Shown here one piece after another: positions 7,864 through 17,936 of a DNA stretch of 64,000 nucleotides. A program made the position numbers and the translations under genes. Every line of letters begins with the position of its first letter. The first letter of the stretch is position 1. The DNA lies in contig NZ_JACEZS010000029.1 of assembly GCF_014042365.1 (NCBI RefSeq), positions 1 to 64,000 on the forward strand. The letters run 5' to 3'. Origin of the DNA: Rugamonas fusca (GTDB taxonomy: Bacteria; Pseudomonadota; Gammaproteobacteria; Burkholderiales; Burkholderiaceae_D). Below the pieces are notes generated by a model that ran no database searches, was not told where the DNA came from, and saw nothing but the letters and a program-made list of their open reading frames with translations.

Positions 7864-10329
7864 ATGAAGAGAGCCCCCGGCAGTACCCGCATCCGTCCCG
7901 CCCACTCCACCCAAGTACCCCATTTCCAACGCACCCTGCTCGCCAGCGCCCTGCTGCTGGCCGCCGGCGCCAGCTACGCGCAGACGGCCGCGCCGGATGC
8001 GCCCGCCGAACAAACGGTGGTGGTGCTCGGTTCCCGTTCCGCCGCCAAGACGGCGCTCGACACGTCGGCCCCGGTCGGCCTGATCAGCCTGAAGGACATG
8101 CAGACGGCCGGCCCGCTGGAGCTGGGCAAGCTGCTGCAGACGCTGGACCCTTCGTTCAACTTCTCCACCACCTTCGTCAGCGACGGCACCGACAGCATCC
8201 GCCCGGCCACGCTGCGTTCGCTCGGCCCTGACCAGGTGCTGGTGCTCGTGAACGGCAAGCGCCGCCACCAGCAGGCGCTGGTGAACGTGCAGCAAACCGT
8301 GGGCCGCGGCTCGGCCGGTACCGACATCAACGCCATTCCGCTGGCGGCCATCCACCACATCGAAGTGCTGCGCGACGGCGCGGCCGCCCAGTACGGTTCG
8401 GACGCCATCGCCGGCGTGATCAACATCGTGCTCAAGAGCCAGGTCAAGGAAACCACCGTCAGCGGCACCGTGGGCACCACCTCCGAAGGCGACGGCGACC
8501 TGTACTCGGGCAGCGCCAACACCGGCTTCGCGCTGGGCCAGGACGGCGGCTTCATCAACCTGACGGCCGAAGCGCGCAAGCGCGGCGAAACCAACCGCGC
8601 CGGCCCCGACACGCTGCGCGTGAACCCGCCCCGCGTGACCCAGCACATCGGCGACGGCGAGGCCAAGGATGGCTACCTGTGGTGGAACGCGGCCCTGCCG
8701 GTGGACAAGAATGGCGAATTCTATGCGTTCGGCGGCCTGTCCAAGCGCAAGGGCAATTCCTACGGCTTCTTCCGCTCGGCCGGCGACGACCGCACCGTGC
8801 CGGAAGTGTACCCGAACGGCTTCCTGCCCAACATCCAGACCACCATCAAGGACAATTCGTTCGCCTTCGGCTACCGCCGCGACCTGGCCAACGACTGGAA
8901 GGCTGACCTGTCGATCAACCACGGCGAAAGCGAACTGGACTTCCACGAAGCCCACTCCATCAACACCAGCTACTGGTACGAGCCGAAACCGGGCGGCGGC
9001 ATCTACGCCGAATCGCCGCGCGAAGCGGACACGGGTAACCTGAAATTCACCCAGACCACCATCAACGCCGACCTCAAGGGTCCGCTGGCGGTGGGCGCCG
9101 GCAGCGTGTTCCTGGCCACGGGCTTCGAATACCGCGCCGACAACTACCAGATCGAAGCGGGCGACCCCGTGTCCTACCAGTACGGCCGCACCAACAACCC
9201 GGCCATCGCCATCCTGAACCAGAATGGCGGCACGGCCGCCGCCGGCATCCAGGGCTTCCCCGGCTACACGCCAGGCACGGCCGTCGATTCGGGCCGCCAC
9301 AACATCGCCCTGTATGTGGACGCCGAGCACAAGCCGGTCGACAACCTGACGCTGGCCGGCGCCGTGCGCTGGGAAAAATACTCGGACTTCGGCAGCACCA
9401 CCACCGGCAAGCTGAGCGCGCGCTGGGATCCGAGCAAGCAAGTGGGCCTGCGCGCCAGTGTCTCGACCGGCTTCCGCGCCCCCAGCGTGCAGCAAGAGTT
9501 CTACAGCTCCGTGTCGACCAACCTGAACAATGGCGTGCTGACGGAAACCCTGACGGCCCGCCAGGGCAGCCCGGTGACCCAGGCGTTCGGCATCGCCCCG
9601 CTGAAAGAGGAAACCTCGACCAGTGGCAGCGTCGGCATGGTGCTGCGCCCGGCCAAGAACATGTCGCTGACGGTGGACGCCTACCAGATCAAGATCAAGG
9701 ACCGCATCGTGTTCTCGAGCGAGATCGGGCCTGAGGCCAACGGCGGTCCGATCGCCAACATCCTCAAGCCGCTGGGCGTGGGCCAGGCCCAGTTCTTCAC
9801 CAACGCCGTCGACACCCGCACCCGCGGCCTGGACATCGTGGCCGACCACACGACGCACTTCTCGAACGCCAAGCTGGTGCTGTCTGGCCAGTTGGGCTTC
9901 AACAAGACGGAAGTGACGGGCCGCCATTCGTCGTCGGCCGTGCTGACGGGCGAACAGCTGTTCGACCAGTCGCAAGTGACGCTGCTCGAGCATGGCCAGC
10001 CACGCCAGCACCACGTGATCGGTGCCGACGTGACCACCGGCCCATGGGACGTGAACGTGCGCGCCAACTACTTTGGCGAAGTGAAGGCCGAGAACTTCAG
10101 CCCGCTGCAAACGTGGGGCGCCAAGTGGCTGGTGGACACCTCGGTGCGCTACGCGTTCACCCAGCGCACCTTCCTGAGCGTGGGCGTGAACAATATGTTC
10201 AACACTCTGCCTGACGAATGGACCAACGGCGGCGTGTTCCCGAAACTGGGCTTCACCCGTTGCTGGGAAACCTGCCCGATCGGCGTGAACGGCCGCTCGA
10301 TGTACGTGCGCGTCGATTCGGCGTTCTAA
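7864..10329 (+). CDS. TonB-dependent outer-membrane receptor
   Basis: This 821-residue protein is an outer-membrane beta-barrel of the TonB-dependent type, importing an unknown ligand with energy from TonB-ExbBD. The N-terminus holds a signal peptide ending ...AAGASYAQ. A plug domain follows, with LGPDQVLVLVNGKRRH and a stretch IEVLRDGAAAQYGSDAIAG typical of receptor plugs. The barrel ends in a terminal phenylalanine (VDSAF), as expected for BAM-dependent insertion. A TonB box may lie in EQTVVVLGSR. The ATG has GAGAGAA upstream. No siderophore, vitamin or sugar genes flank it, so the ligand cannot be named. Confidence 0.9.
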   Translation: MKRAPGSTRIRPAHSTQVPHFQRTLLASALLLAAGASYAQTAAPDAPAEQTVVVLGSRSAAKTALDTSAPVGLISLKDMQTAGPLELGKLLQTLDPSFNFSTTFVSDGTDSIRPATLRSLGPDQVLVLVNGKRRHQQALVNVQQTVGRGSAGTDINAIPLAAIHHIEVLRDGAAAQYGSDAIAGVINIVLKSQVKETTVSGTVGTTSEGDGDLYSGSANTGFALGQDGGFINLTAEARKRGETNRAGPDTLRVNPPRVTQHIGDGEAKDGYLWWNAALPVDKNGEFYAFGGLSKRKGNSYGFFRSAGDDRTVPEVYPNGFLPNIQTTIKDNSFAFGYRRDLANDWKADLSINHGESELDFHEAHSINTSYWYEPKPGGGIYAESPREADTGNLKFTQTTINADLKGPLAVGAGSVFLATGFEYRADNYQIEAGDPVSYQYGRTNNPAIAILNQNGGTAAAGIQGFPGYTPGTAVDSGRHNIALYVDAEHKPVDNLTLAGAVRWEKYSDFGSTTTGKLSARWDPSKQVGLRASVSTGFRAPSVQQEFYSSVSTNLNNGVLTETLTARQGSPVTQAFGIAPLKEETSTSGSVGMVLRPAKNMSLTVDAYQIKIKDRIVFSSEIGPEANGGPIANILKPLGVGQAQFFTNAVDTRTRGLDIVADHTTHFSNAKLVLSGQLGFNKTEVTGRHSSSAVLTGEQLFDQSQVTLLEHGQPRQHHVIGADVTTGPWDVNVRANYFGEVKAENFSPLQTWGAKWLVDTSVRYAFTQRTFLSVGVNNMFNTLPDEWTNGGVFPKLGFTRCWETCPIGVNGRSMYVRVDSAF

Positions 10330-10378
10330 GCCTGCATACGGCACCGCCGGACAGCCCGGCGGTGTGAGGCAAGCGATG

Positions 10379-10408
10379 GGGTCAGACTTTCGGGTCTGGC
10401 CCTTTTTT
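10379..10408 (+). terminator. Intrinsic terminator of the TonB receptor gene
   Basis: GGGTCAGAC (10379-10387) pairs with GTCTGGCCC (10394-10402) with one G-T pair, followed by six Ts. A second perfect 9-bp stem CACCGCCGG / CCGGCGGTG lies just upstream at 10342-10364. The hairpin overlaps the last codons of the convergent MocR gene. The GGGGTCAGAC core also resembles short repeats common in betaproteobacterial genomes. Confidence 0.75.
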
Positions 10409-11881
10409 CATGTTGCGGCCGCCATGCGCATACGCGGCCAGATGCAGCAGCGCCGCCAATTGCCTGACCAGCTCATCCATCCGCTCGGCCGGCACTTGCG
10501 CATAGCCCAGCATCAAGCCCTGCCAGCCTGACTGCCCCTGCACCGCGTGTTCGCTGAGCGGCCGCGCGACGATGCCGTGCGCGCGCGCCTGGGCGCTGAG
10601 GGCCGTATCCGACAAGGTGGGATCGGTGACGCGCAGCGCCAGGTGCATGCCGGCCGAACCGCCATGCACCGTGGCCACCGAACCCATGTGCTGTTCCAGC
10701 GCCGCCACCAGCGCGTCGCGCCGCTGCCGGTACAGGCGGCGCATGCGCCGCAGGTGCAGCGCGAACTGGCCACTGCGCAAAAATTCCGCCAGCGCCAGCT
10801 GGTCGGCCACGCGCCCGCGCGCGCTGGCCTGGCCGCGCACGCTGGCCAGGGCTGCCGCCAGTCCCGGCGGCACGACGACGAAGCCGATCCGCAGCGACGG
10901 GAACATGGTCTTGCTGAACGTGCCCAGGTACAGCACGGGCGCGTCCGGCTCCAGCCCCTGCATGGCCGACAGCGGCGCGCCGTCGTGGCGGAACTCGCTG
11001 TCATAGTCGTCCTCGATGATCAGGGCGCCGGCCGCGCGCGCTGCCGCCAGCAGCGCCAGCCGGCGGCGCAGGCTCAACACGGAGCCGGTCGGGTACTGGT
11101 GCGACGGCGTCGTGTACACCAGCCGCGGCGGCCGGTCGCGCCAGTCGGCCACCTGCGGCGCCATGCCTTCCTCGTCCACGGGGATGCCCTGCACGTCGAG
11201 CCCGGCCGCGCGGAACGCGGCCAGCGCGCCCGCGTAGCCGGGATGCTCGTGCCATACCGTGTCGCCCTCGTCGGCGAAGGCGCGCGCGCACAGGTCCAGG
11301 CTGCTCTGGGTGCCATCCGTGATGAACACCTGATTGGCCTCGCACACGACGCCGCGCGCGGCCCGCAGATGGTCGGCGATGGCGCTCCGCAAGGCCGGTT
11401 CACCGGCCGGATCGGCGTAGTTGAGCTGCGCCACCGTCAGGCCGCGCCAGGCCCGTTCCAGCATACGGCGCCACAAGCTGAGCGGAAACTGGTCCAGCGC
11501 CGGCACACCGGGCACGAAGGCGCCCGATTCGTCGCTGGCCGGCGCCACGGGCAGCTGGCGCATGCGGCGCGCCAGGCCCGCGCGCGCGGCCGGCACGGCA
11601 GCAACAGGCGGGCGTTCCGGCGCCACGGCCGCCACCACGGTGCCGCGCCGGTCCGTGTGCAGATAGCCTTCGCTGGCCAGTTGCTCGTAGGCGTACAGCA
11701 CGGTGTTGCGGGCCACGCCCAGTTCCTCGGCCAGCGCGCGCGTGGCCACCAGCCGGGTGCCGGCGGCCAAGGTGCCATCGCGGATGGCGGCCCGCAGGCA
11801 TTCGTGCAGCAGGCGCTGGCGCGGCCAGCCATGCTGGCGGTGCCGTTCCGTATAGCGGGCGATCAGGCGGGCGTAATCCAT
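10382..11881 (-). CDS. MocR/PdxR-type regulator (GntR wHTH + aminotransferase fold)
   Basis: The 499-residue protein joins an N-terminal GntR winged helix (LAEELGVARNTVLYAYEQL, about residues 40-70) to a fold-type I aminotransferase domain. The PLP lysine is in YLGTFSKTMFPSLRIGF and the aspartate motif is in IIEDDYDSEFR. MocR proteins sense PLP or amino-acid/PLP adducts and usually control vitamin B6 or amine metabolism. The ATG at 11881 was chosen because GGAG lies 6 nt upstream; an in-frame ATG at 11893 is the alternative. It is divergent from an FMN-binding oxidase-like gene, its likely target. The 3' end overlaps the terminator of the TonB receptor gene. Confidence 0.88.
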   Translation of the reverse strand: MDYARLIARYTERHRQHGWPRQRLLHECLRAAIRDGTLAAGTRLVATRALAEELGVARNTVLYAYEQLASEGYLHTDRRGTVVAAVAPERPPVAAVPAARAGLARRMRQLPVAPASDESGAFVPGVPALDQFPLSLWRRMLERAWRGLTVAQLNYADPAGEPALRSAIADHLRAARGVVCEANQVFITDGTQSSLDLCARAFADEGDTVWHEHPGYAGALAAFRAAGLDVQGIPVDEEGMAPQVADWRDRPPRLVYTTPSHQYPTGSVLSLRRRLALLAAARAAGALIIEDDYDSEFRHDGAPLSAMQGLEPDAPVLYLGTFSKTMFPSLRIGFVVVPPGLAAALASVRGQASARGRVADQLALAEFLRSGQFALHLRRMRRLYRQRRDALVAALEQHMGSVATVHGGSAGMHLALRVTDPTLSDTALSAQARAHGIVARPLSEHAVQGQSGWQGLMLGYAQVPAERMDELVRQLAALLHLAAYAHGGRNMKKGPDPKV

Positions 11882-11935
11882 CGGTGGCTCCATGAAATTG
11901 CGTGACGCTGGACCTGTTGTCAGGGCCAGCACGCC

Positions 11936-11953
11936 ATTATATTGAGTACTCAA
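11936..11953 (-). promoter_or_regulatory. Divergent promoter with palindromic operator
   Basis: A perfect 12-bp palindrome TTGAGTACTCAA (11942-11953) directly abuts a perfect minus-strand -10 box TATAAT (11941-11936). It would sit between the -10 and -35 of the MocR gene. For the plus-strand gene, TTGTCA (11917-11922) with a -10 at 11938-11945 overlaps the same site. A regulator bound here could control both genes at once. Confidence 0.55.
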
Positions 11954-11975
11954 CAATTTTTCCGGATATGCCCCG

Positions 11976-12656
11976 ATGAAAGACTCCGCCGCCCCTGTCC
12001 CGCCCAGCGACCGCACCCGCGTGCGCCGCATCGCGGAAAACGCCCGCTACGATGAAGCCACGCTGCATGCGATCGTCGACGATGCCTACCTGTGCCACAT
12101 CGCCTTCAGCGACGACCATGGCGCGCACTGCATTCCCACGGCCTGCTGGCGCAGCGGCGGCCACCTGTACATCCACGGCTCGAACGGCAGCCGCTTGCTC
12201 AAGCAGCTGGTGCGGCAGACGTGCTGCGTCACCATCAGCCACCTCGATGGCCTGGTGCTGGCCCGCTCGGCCTTCAACCATTCGATGAACTACCGCTCGG
12301 CCATGGTGTATGGCCGCTTCGAGGCGGTGGACGATGAGGCGGGCAAGCACGCGGCGCTGGAGGCGTTGATGGACAAGCTGGCGCCGGGCCGCCAGGCCGA
12401 GATCCGTCCCGGCAACGACAAGGAATACGCGGCCACCACGGTGCTGCGCATCAGCCTGGCCGAAGCGGCGTGCAAGGTGCGCGCGGGCGGCCCCAACGAC
12501 GATGCGCAAGACCTGGCCTGGCCGGCCTGGGCCGGCGTGCTGCCGTTCACCCACGCGCGCGTGGCGCCGGTGGCCGATCCCACTTGCGCCGTGGCGGCGC
12601 CGGCCTATGTGCGGGACTGGCCGACCCGGCAGGAGGAGCTGGCGCCGATCTACTAG
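11976..12656 (+). CDS. Pyridoxamine 5'-phosphate oxidase-like FMN-binding protein
   Basis: The 226-residue protein has the split-barrel flavin-binding fold of PNPOx-like proteins. Examples are the N-terminal strand pattern [21 protein letters not shown], the [15 protein letters not shown] segment and [13 protein letters not shown]. True PdxH enzymes have further substrate-binding residues at the C-terminus that I cannot identify here. It may instead be a heme- or flavin-binding relative. Its divergent pairing with a MocR regulator supports a link with vitamin B6 or amine metabolism. Its stop codon overlaps the stop of the convergent MCP gene in the tetranucleotide CTAG. Confidence 0.78.
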   Translation: MKDSAAPVPPSDRTRVRRIAENARYDEATLHAIVDDAYLCHIAFSDDHGAHCIPTACWRSGGHLYIHGSNGSRLLKQLVRQTCCVTISHLDGLVLARSAFNHSMNYRSAMVYGRFEAVDDEAGKHAALEALMDKLAPGRQAEIRPGNDKEYAATTVLRISLAEAACKVRAGGPNDDAQDLAWPAWAGVLPFTHARVAPVADPTCAVAAPAYVRDWPTRQEELAPIY

Positions 12657-14143
12657 AAGTGGGTGAAATGCGCCTCGTCCGGTCCGCTGGCCACGGCCAG
12701 CGCGGCGCCGGGCTTGGCGGTGGTCGCGGGCCGGCGCGCGGCGCCCGGCTTGAGCGTCACGGGACGGCGCGGCCCGCCACGGCGCATGGGGTCGGCCGAG
12801 GCGTACTGCTTGAACACGGCCATCAGCTGGTCGAGCTGCTCGGCCTGGGCGCTCATTTCCTCGGCCGTGGCGGCCAGTTCCTCGGAGCTGGCCGCGTTGA
12901 CCTGGGTGGTCTGGCTCAACTGGCCCACGGCGCTGTTAATCTGGCGCACGCCCGACGATTGCTCCTCGGACGCGGCCGCGATCTCCTGCACCAGGTCGGA
13001 TGTCTTGCGGATGTTGGGCGCCATCTGGTCGAACATCTGGCCGGCCTGCTCAGCCAGCTCCACGCTGTCGGCCGCCACCTTGCCGATCTCCTGGGCCGCC
13101 ACCTGGCTGCGCTCGGCCAGCTTGCGCACCTCGGCCGCCACCACGGCGAAGCCCTTGCCATGCTCGTGCGCACGGGCCGCCTCGATGGCCGCGTTCAACG
13201 CCAGCAAATTGGTCTGGTAAGCGATGTCGTCGATGATGCCGATCTTGTCGGCGATCTGCTTCATGGCCGTGGCCGTCGCCTTGACGGCGTCGCCGCCGCG
13301 CGTGACGTCGTGCGCGGCCTGGGTCGCCATGCCGTCCGTGATCTTGGCGTTCTCCGCGTTCTGCGCGATCGAGGCCGTCATCTGCTCGATCGAGGCGCTG
13401 GTTTCCTCGACCCCGGCGGCCTGTTCGCTGGCCGCCTGCGACAGCGACTGGGCCGTCGCGTTCACTTCCTGCGCCGCCGCGCCCAGCGTGCCCACCACCC
13501 CCTGCACGTCGCGCACGATGGCCGACAGGCTGCGTGAGATCCACACGGCCAGCGTGCAGCCCAGCACGGCGATGACGACGTCGAACGACATGATCCACAC
13601 CTTGGCCTGGTTGGCCACCGAGCTCATGTGGGCCGAAGCGGCCTTGGTATCGGCCTCGTTCAGCTGCGCCAGTTTCTCGGTGGCGGTGGAGATGGCCGTG
13701 GCGGCGCCCTTGACGGCCTTGTCCAGCTCGGCGACGCTGGCGCCCTTCTCACGCAGGGCCTCGAGCTGGGTCATGGCATCGTTGTAGGCACGGGTGGCGG
13801 CCTGCAAGGCGTCGAGCTGCAGCAACTCGTCGCGGCCCGGCTCGCCGGCCGCGCGGTACGCCGCCACATGCTTGTCGATGGCGGCCAGGTCGTTGCGGAA
13901 TTCGGTCGCGGCGTTCCCGCCGCGCAGGATGTAATTCTTGAAGTCCTGCATCGCGTCGCCGTTCCATTTGGTGATGCCCAGCACCGCGTCCTTGCGCACC
14001 AGCGTGACATTTTCGACATTGCCCCACGTGCCTTGCAGGGCCGACAGGTTGGTGAACGCGACCAGGCCCAGCGCGATCACCAGCACCACGATCGCGCCCA
14101 TGCCGAAGTGCAGCCGGGTTTCCATTTTCATGTTCTTGAGCAT
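12653..14143 (-). CDS. Methyl-accepting chemotaxis protein without a recognisable HAMP domain
   Basis: This 496-residue inner-membrane receptor has an N-terminal membrane segment (about 12-30), a helical periplasmic sensor of the four-helix-bundle type and a second membrane segment (about 190-208). Almost directly after comes the cytoplasmic signalling coiled coil. The hairpin tip reads [34 protein letters not shown], where the nearly invariant Gly (ARAGE) is His. The C-terminal end HFTHF fits the x-aromatic-x-x-aromatic CheR/CheB tether. It is the last gene of the chemosensory region, 215 nt after a cheW, with ribosome binding site AGGAGTAAAGC. The ligand is unknown. Confidence 0.92.
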   Translation of the reverse strand: MLKNMKMETRLHFGMGAIVVLVIALGLVAFTNLSALQGTWGNVENVTLVRKDAVLGITKWNGDAMQDFKNYILRGGNAATEFRNDLAAIDKHVAAYRAAGEPGRDELLQLDALQAATRAYNDAMTQLEALREKGASVAELDKAVKGAATAISTATEKLAQLNEADTKAASAHMSSVANQAKVWIMSFDVVIAVLGCTLAVWISRSLSAIVRDVQGVVGTLGAAAQEVNATAQSLSQAASEQAAGVEETSASIEQMTASIAQNAENAKITDGMATQAAHDVTRGGDAVKATATAMKQIADKIGIIDDIAYQTNLLALNAAIEAARAHEHGKGFAVVAAEVRKLAERSQVAAQEIGKVAADSVELAEQAGQMFDQMAPNIRKTSDLVQEIAAASEEQSSGVRQINSAVGQLSQTTQVNAASSEELAATAEEMSAQAEQLDQLMAVFKQYASADPMRRGGPRRPVTLKPGAARRPATTAKPGAALAVASGPDEAHFTHF

Positions 14144-14358
14144 GCTTTACTCCTGCTCGCCGGGCGGCCAGCGCACGGCGCGGTAAAGTTGGTTGGGCCG
14201 GCCCGGCGGCGCGGCCGCGGGGCTGATGGACGTGGCCCGCGATGGCGCGCGGTGGAGCGACGCGCCGGGGCTTGCGGCCTATTGTGACGGATTAAATCGC
14301 CCCAATACTCACAGATTCTTGCCTTGCAGGACGCAAGGCAGCGCTGTTCAGGACCGCA

Positions 14359-14874
14359 TCAGGCCAGCGCCGGCGCCAGCCCGGCCATGGCGCCGATGTC
14401 GCTGGCCGACACCACGTGCTGCACGTTGAGCAGCAGCACGAAGCGGCCCTGCACCTTGCCGATGCCTTGCAACAGGTCGGCCCGCACCTGGGCGCCGAAG
14501 GCGGGCGCCGGCTCGATGTCGTCCGCCGCGATGTCGAGCACGGCGTTGACGGCATCGACCAGGATGCCGATCACGAACGGCCCGTCGTCGGCGTCCACTT
14601 CCACCACGATGATGCAAGTGCGCTTGCCCACTGGCGACGGGGTGCGTTCGAGCCGGCGCGCCAGGTCCATGACGGGCACGGCCGTGCCGCGCAGGTTGAT
14701 CACGCCGCTGATGCAGGCCGGCATTTGCGGCACGCTCGTCACCCCCTCGTACTCGATGATTTCCTTGATGGCCAGGATGCCGATGGCGAACATGTCGCCG
14801 CCCAGCATGAAGGTGAGAAACTGGGCCGGGCCGGCATCGGCCGGCGCGTTGGAAGTGACCGACAGTGCGCTCAT
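14359..14874 (-). CDS. cheW: CheW coupling protein (second copy, distal)
   Basis: The 171-residue CheW-fold protein links receptors to CheA in the cytoplasmic array. Visible motifs are QFLTFMLGGDMFAIGILAIKEI at the N-terminal subdomain, ISGVINLRGTAVPVMDL, and FVIGILVDAVNAVLDI. It closely resembles the other cheW at 20370-20930. This suggests duplication, with one copy perhaps serving the two neighbouring MCPs. It lies 16 nt after the preceding MCP gene and has a GGGGAG ribosome binding site. Confidence 0.93.
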   Translation of the reverse strand: MSALSVTSNAPADAGPAQFLTFMLGGDMFAIGILAIKEIIEYEGVTSVPQMPACISGVINLRGTAVPVMDLARRLERTPSPVGKRTCIIVVEVDADDGPFVIGILVDAVNAVLDIAADDIEPAPAFGAQVRADLLQGIGKVQGRFVLLLNVQHVVSASDIGAMAGLAPALA

Positions 14875-14889
14875 GGCAAGCTCCCCTCT

Positions 14890-16572
14890 TCAGAATTTGA
14901 CGAAGTGCGATTCATCGGGATCGCTCATCTCGCTCATCTGGCGCGCGCCACTGAAACCGCGCCCCAGCTTGATGGACGGCTTACCCGTCTTGCGCGCGGC
15001 GCCCGGCTGGTAGCGGTTGCCACCCTGGAGCTTGAAGAACGACATGGTCTGCTGCAACTGCTCGGCCTGGCCGCTCATCTCCTCGGCCGTGGCGGCCAGT
15101 TCCTCGGAACTGGAGGCGTTCTGCTGGGTGGTCTGCGACAGCTGGGTGACGGCCGAGTTGATCTGGCCCACGCCCGACGATTGCTCCTCCGAGGCGGCCG
15201 TGATCTCCTGCACCAGGTTGGAGGTGCGGCGGATGTTGGGCACCATCTCGTCGAGCAGCTTGCCGGCCTTTTCGGCCAGTTCCACGCTGCTGCTGGCCAC
15301 CTGCTCGATCTCCTGGGCCGCCACCTGGCTGCGCTCGGCCAGCTTGCGCACTTCGGCCGCCACCACGGCGAAACCCTTGCCGTGCTCGCCCGCGCGGGCC
15401 GCCTCGATGGCCGCGTTCAGGGCCAGCAGATTGGTCTGGTAGGCGATGTCGTCGATGATGCTGATCTTGCGCGCGATCTGCTGCATGGCCGCCACCGTGG
15501 AGCGCACCGCCTCGCCGCCTTCGGCCGCCTCCTGGGCCGCCTTGCTGGCGATACCGTCGGTAACCTTGGCGTTCTCCGTGTTCTGCGAAATGGAGGCCGT
15601 CATTTGCTCCACCGAGGCCGAGGTCTGCTCGGTGCCGGCAGCCTGCTCGCTGGCCGCTTGCGACAGCGACTGGGCCGTGGCCGACACTTCCTCGGAGGCG
15701 CTGGCCAGCGCCTCGGCGCCATTGTTCACTTCCTGCACCACGTGCGACAGCTTCTCGATCATGCCCTTCATGGCCGCCAGCAGGCTGGTGGTGTCGCCGG
15801 CCTTCAGCTCCACTTCGGCCGTCAGGTCGCCATCGGCCACGCGGCGCACGATCTCGGCCGCGTAGCCGGGGTCGCCGCCCAGCTGGCGCAGGATGCCGCG
15901 CAGGATCAGCAAGCCCAGGCCCAGCAGCAGCACCAGCGCGACGGCCGAGGCCATGTACATCTGGCTGGTGGCGCGGGCCGAGGCGGCGTCCGCTTCCTTG
16001 ACGGCGTCGTCGCCGTATTGCACGTTCAGCTCCACCAGCTTGGTCAAGCTGGCCTCGGCCGCCGAGAAGCGGTCCTTGTTGTCGAGCACGGCGCGGTGCA
16101 GGTCGTCAAACAGGGCCTTCTTCCTGGCCGCCCCGTCGGCGCTGCCGATCTGGGCGGCGATCTGGTCCACCTTGGCGTCGCCTTCCTTCCACGCGCCCCA
16201 CTCCTTGACGAACTGGTTCCACACCCGTTCCTCTTCCTGCGTCTGCGGCAGCGGTTCGTAGATCTTCCAGCCCTTGTCGACGCGCGCCCAGATGTTGGCC
16301 TTGCGCTTGAGGATTTCGCCCACCTCGGCCCACTGCTCGGGATAAGGCGCCAGCGCCTCGATGCCACGGTCGGACGAGCGCAGCGCCGTCTGCCCCTCGT
16401 TCACCATCTGCAAGCCCTGCACGGACGGCATGCGGTTGCGCCCCACCTCGGCCAGCATCTCGCTCTGCTTCTTCAAGCCCATGAAGGCCACCATCATCAC
16501 GGCCACCAGCGCCAGCACGGCCACGGCCAGCAAAGCGCCGATCTTGGCCTTCACCGTCATATTTGCAAACAT
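14890..16572 (-). CDS. Methyl-accepting chemotaxis protein with periplasmic helical sensor
   Basis: The 560-residue transmembrane receptor begins [19 protein letters not shown]. It has a membrane segment, a helical ligand domain of about 180 residues ([22 protein letters not shown]) and a second membrane segment (about 204-222). A HAMP domain follows ([21 protein letters not shown]), then the signalling coiled coil with the canonical [14 protein letters not shown] tip. It ends in HFVKF, matching a CheR/CheB tether pentapeptide. The ATG at 16572 is preferred to an upstream frame start because GGGGAGGTGAGC stands before it. It follows REC-EAL after 64 nt. Confidence 0.93.
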   Translation of the reverse strand: MFANMTVKAKIGALLAVAVLALVAVMMVAFMGLKKQSEMLAEVGRNRMPSVQGLQMVNEGQTALRSSDRGIEALAPYPEQWAEVGEILKRKANIWARVDKGWKIYEPLPQTQEEERVWNQFVKEWGAWKEGDAKVDQIAAQIGSADGAARKKALFDDLHRAVLDNKDRFSAAEASLTKLVELNVQYGDDAVKEADAASARATSQMYMASAVALVLLLGLGLLILRGILRQLGGDPGYAAEIVRRVADGDLTAEVELKAGDTTSLLAAMKGMIEKLSHVVQEVNNGAEALASASEEVSATAQSLSQAASEQAAGTEQTSASVEQMTASISQNTENAKVTDGIASKAAQEAAEGGEAVRSTVAAMQQIARKISIIDDIAYQTNLLALNAAIEAARAGEHGKGFAVVAAEVRKLAERSQVAAQEIEQVASSSVELAEKAGKLLDEMVPNIRRTSNLVQEITAASEEQSSGVGQINSAVTQLSQTTQQNASSSEELAATAEEMSGQAEQLQQTMSFFKLQGGNRYQPGAARKTGKPSIKLGRGFSGARQMSEMSDPDESHFVKF

Positions 16573-16636
16573 GCTCACCTCCCCAGTTCTGGACTTACGT
16601 CCTGTTATCGTATTTTTTGCTGGCCAGCCACCGCGT

Positions 16637-17926
16637 TCAACCCGTGTTTCCATGGCCTTCCGCCAGCGCCCGCAAGCGCCGCCGCTCGGTGCGCATCCAC
16701 GTCACCAGCGCGTCGGCCGGCATGGGGCGGGCCAGCAGGTAGCCTTGCGCCAGGTCGCACCCGAGCGCGCGCAGCAACTGCCAGTCGGCCTCCGTCTCCA
16801 CGCCCTCGGCCACGGTGGCCACGCCCAGCCGCTGGCCCAGCTCCAGCGCGCTTTTCAGCACCACGTGACGGTTCGGCCACTGGGCCGCGCCGTTGACGAA
16901 GGCGCGGTCTATCTTCAATTCCGTAAACGGGCAGCGGGCGAACTGCTGCATGGACGAATAGCCGATGCCAAAGTCGTCCATCGCCAGCCCGAAACCCATC
17001 AGGCGCAAGCGCCCCAGGTTGGTCAGCGCCTGCGACAGCTGGCGCATCACGCTCGTTTCCGTCACTTCCCACACCAGCGAGGCGGGCGCCACGCCGGCCG
17101 CCTGCACGGCCGATGCCAGCAAGTCGACGAAGGCGCGGTCGGCCAGGTTGTCAGCCGACAGGTTGACCGACACCGACAGCGGCGGCAAGCCGGCCCGCTG
17201 CCACTCGGTCAGCTGGGCCAGCACCTGGCGCACCAGCGCCAGCGTGAATTGGGCCATCAGCGGCGTGCCTTCCAGCGCCGGGATGAAATGCTGGGGCGAC
17301 AGCAGGCCGCGCGCCGGATGCTGCCAGCGCGCCAGCGCCTCCAGCCCTTTCAGGTGGCCGCTCTGCATGGTGACCTTGGGCTGGTAGTGCAGCAGGAACT
17401 GGCCCCCGGCCAGCGCCTGCTCCAGCTCGCCGGCGGCCGGCAGCGCGTGCTCGGGCAGCGCGGCCTGGGCCGCCTCGCCGCGTCCGGCCCGGGCCAGCAA
17501 CGCTTCCAGCGCGTCGCGCTGGACCGGCTTGAGCAGCGTGCCCAGCAGGCCGATGGCCGCATCCTCCGAGCCCATGTTCTCGATGATTTCCAGCAGCCGC
17601 GGGTCGCGCGCGCTGACCACGATCAGGTGCCGGGCCAGGCGCCGTTCGCGCAACTGGCAGGTCAGTTCGATGCCATCCATGCCCGGCATCTCGAGGTCGG
17701 TCAGCACCAGGAACAAGGGCACCCCCTGTTCCCCCTCCAGCAGGCGCAAGGCCTCGTTGCCATCGGCCGCCTCCAGGATGGCGCCGCAGCCGAGGTCGCG
17801 CAGCAGACTCACCAGGTAGCTGCGCTGGACGGCGCTGTCGTCCACCACCATCACGCGCTGGCCATGCCACGGCGCGCCCGGCTGGATGGCCGCTGGCGCG
17901 CTGAGTTCGTTGGTGGTGGCGGTCAT
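16637..17926 (-). CDS. REC-EAL response regulator (c-di-GMP phosphodiesterase)
   Basis: The 429-residue cytoplasmic protein carries a receiver domain (about 20-150). The phospho-acceptor Asp is in [12 protein letters not shown], the N-terminal acidic pair is VVDDSA, and a late Lys is in LLKPVQ. A complete EAL domain follows (about 165-415). Catalytic and metal motifs are all present: [46 protein letters not shown] and AQGYLLARP. It should hydrolyse c-di-GMP, probably under control of phosphotransfer. Placement 10 nt after cheB, within the che operon, suggests CheA as a phosphodonor; this is inference. Confidence 0.92.
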   Translation of the reverse strand: MTATTNELSAPAAIQPGAPWHGQRVMVVDDSAVQRSYLVSLLRDLGCGAILEAADGNEALRLLEGEQGVPLFLVLTDLEMPGMDGIELTCQLRERRLARHLIVVSARDPRLLEIIENMGSEDAAIGLLGTLLKPVQRDALEALLARAGRGEAAQAALPEHALPAAGELEQALAGGQFLLHYQPKVTMQSGHLKGLEALARWQHPARGLLSPQHFIPALEGTPLMAQFTLALVRQVLAQLTEWQRAGLPPLSVSVNLSADNLADRAFVDLLASAVQAAGVAPASLVWEVTETSVMRQLSQALTNLGRLRLMGFGLAMDDFGIGYSSMQQFARCPFTELKIDRAFVNGAAQWPNRHVVLKSALELGQRLGVATVAEGVETEADWQLLRALGCDLAQGYLLARPMPADALVTWMRTERRRLRALAEGHGNTG

Positions 17927-17936
17927 GGCGGCACCG

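Noticed and set aside
12653-12656. Overlap of convergent stop codons (CTAG) as a frameshift or annotation error
   Set aside because: Both proteins have normal C-termini; a 4-nt stop overlap is compatible with real convergent genes.
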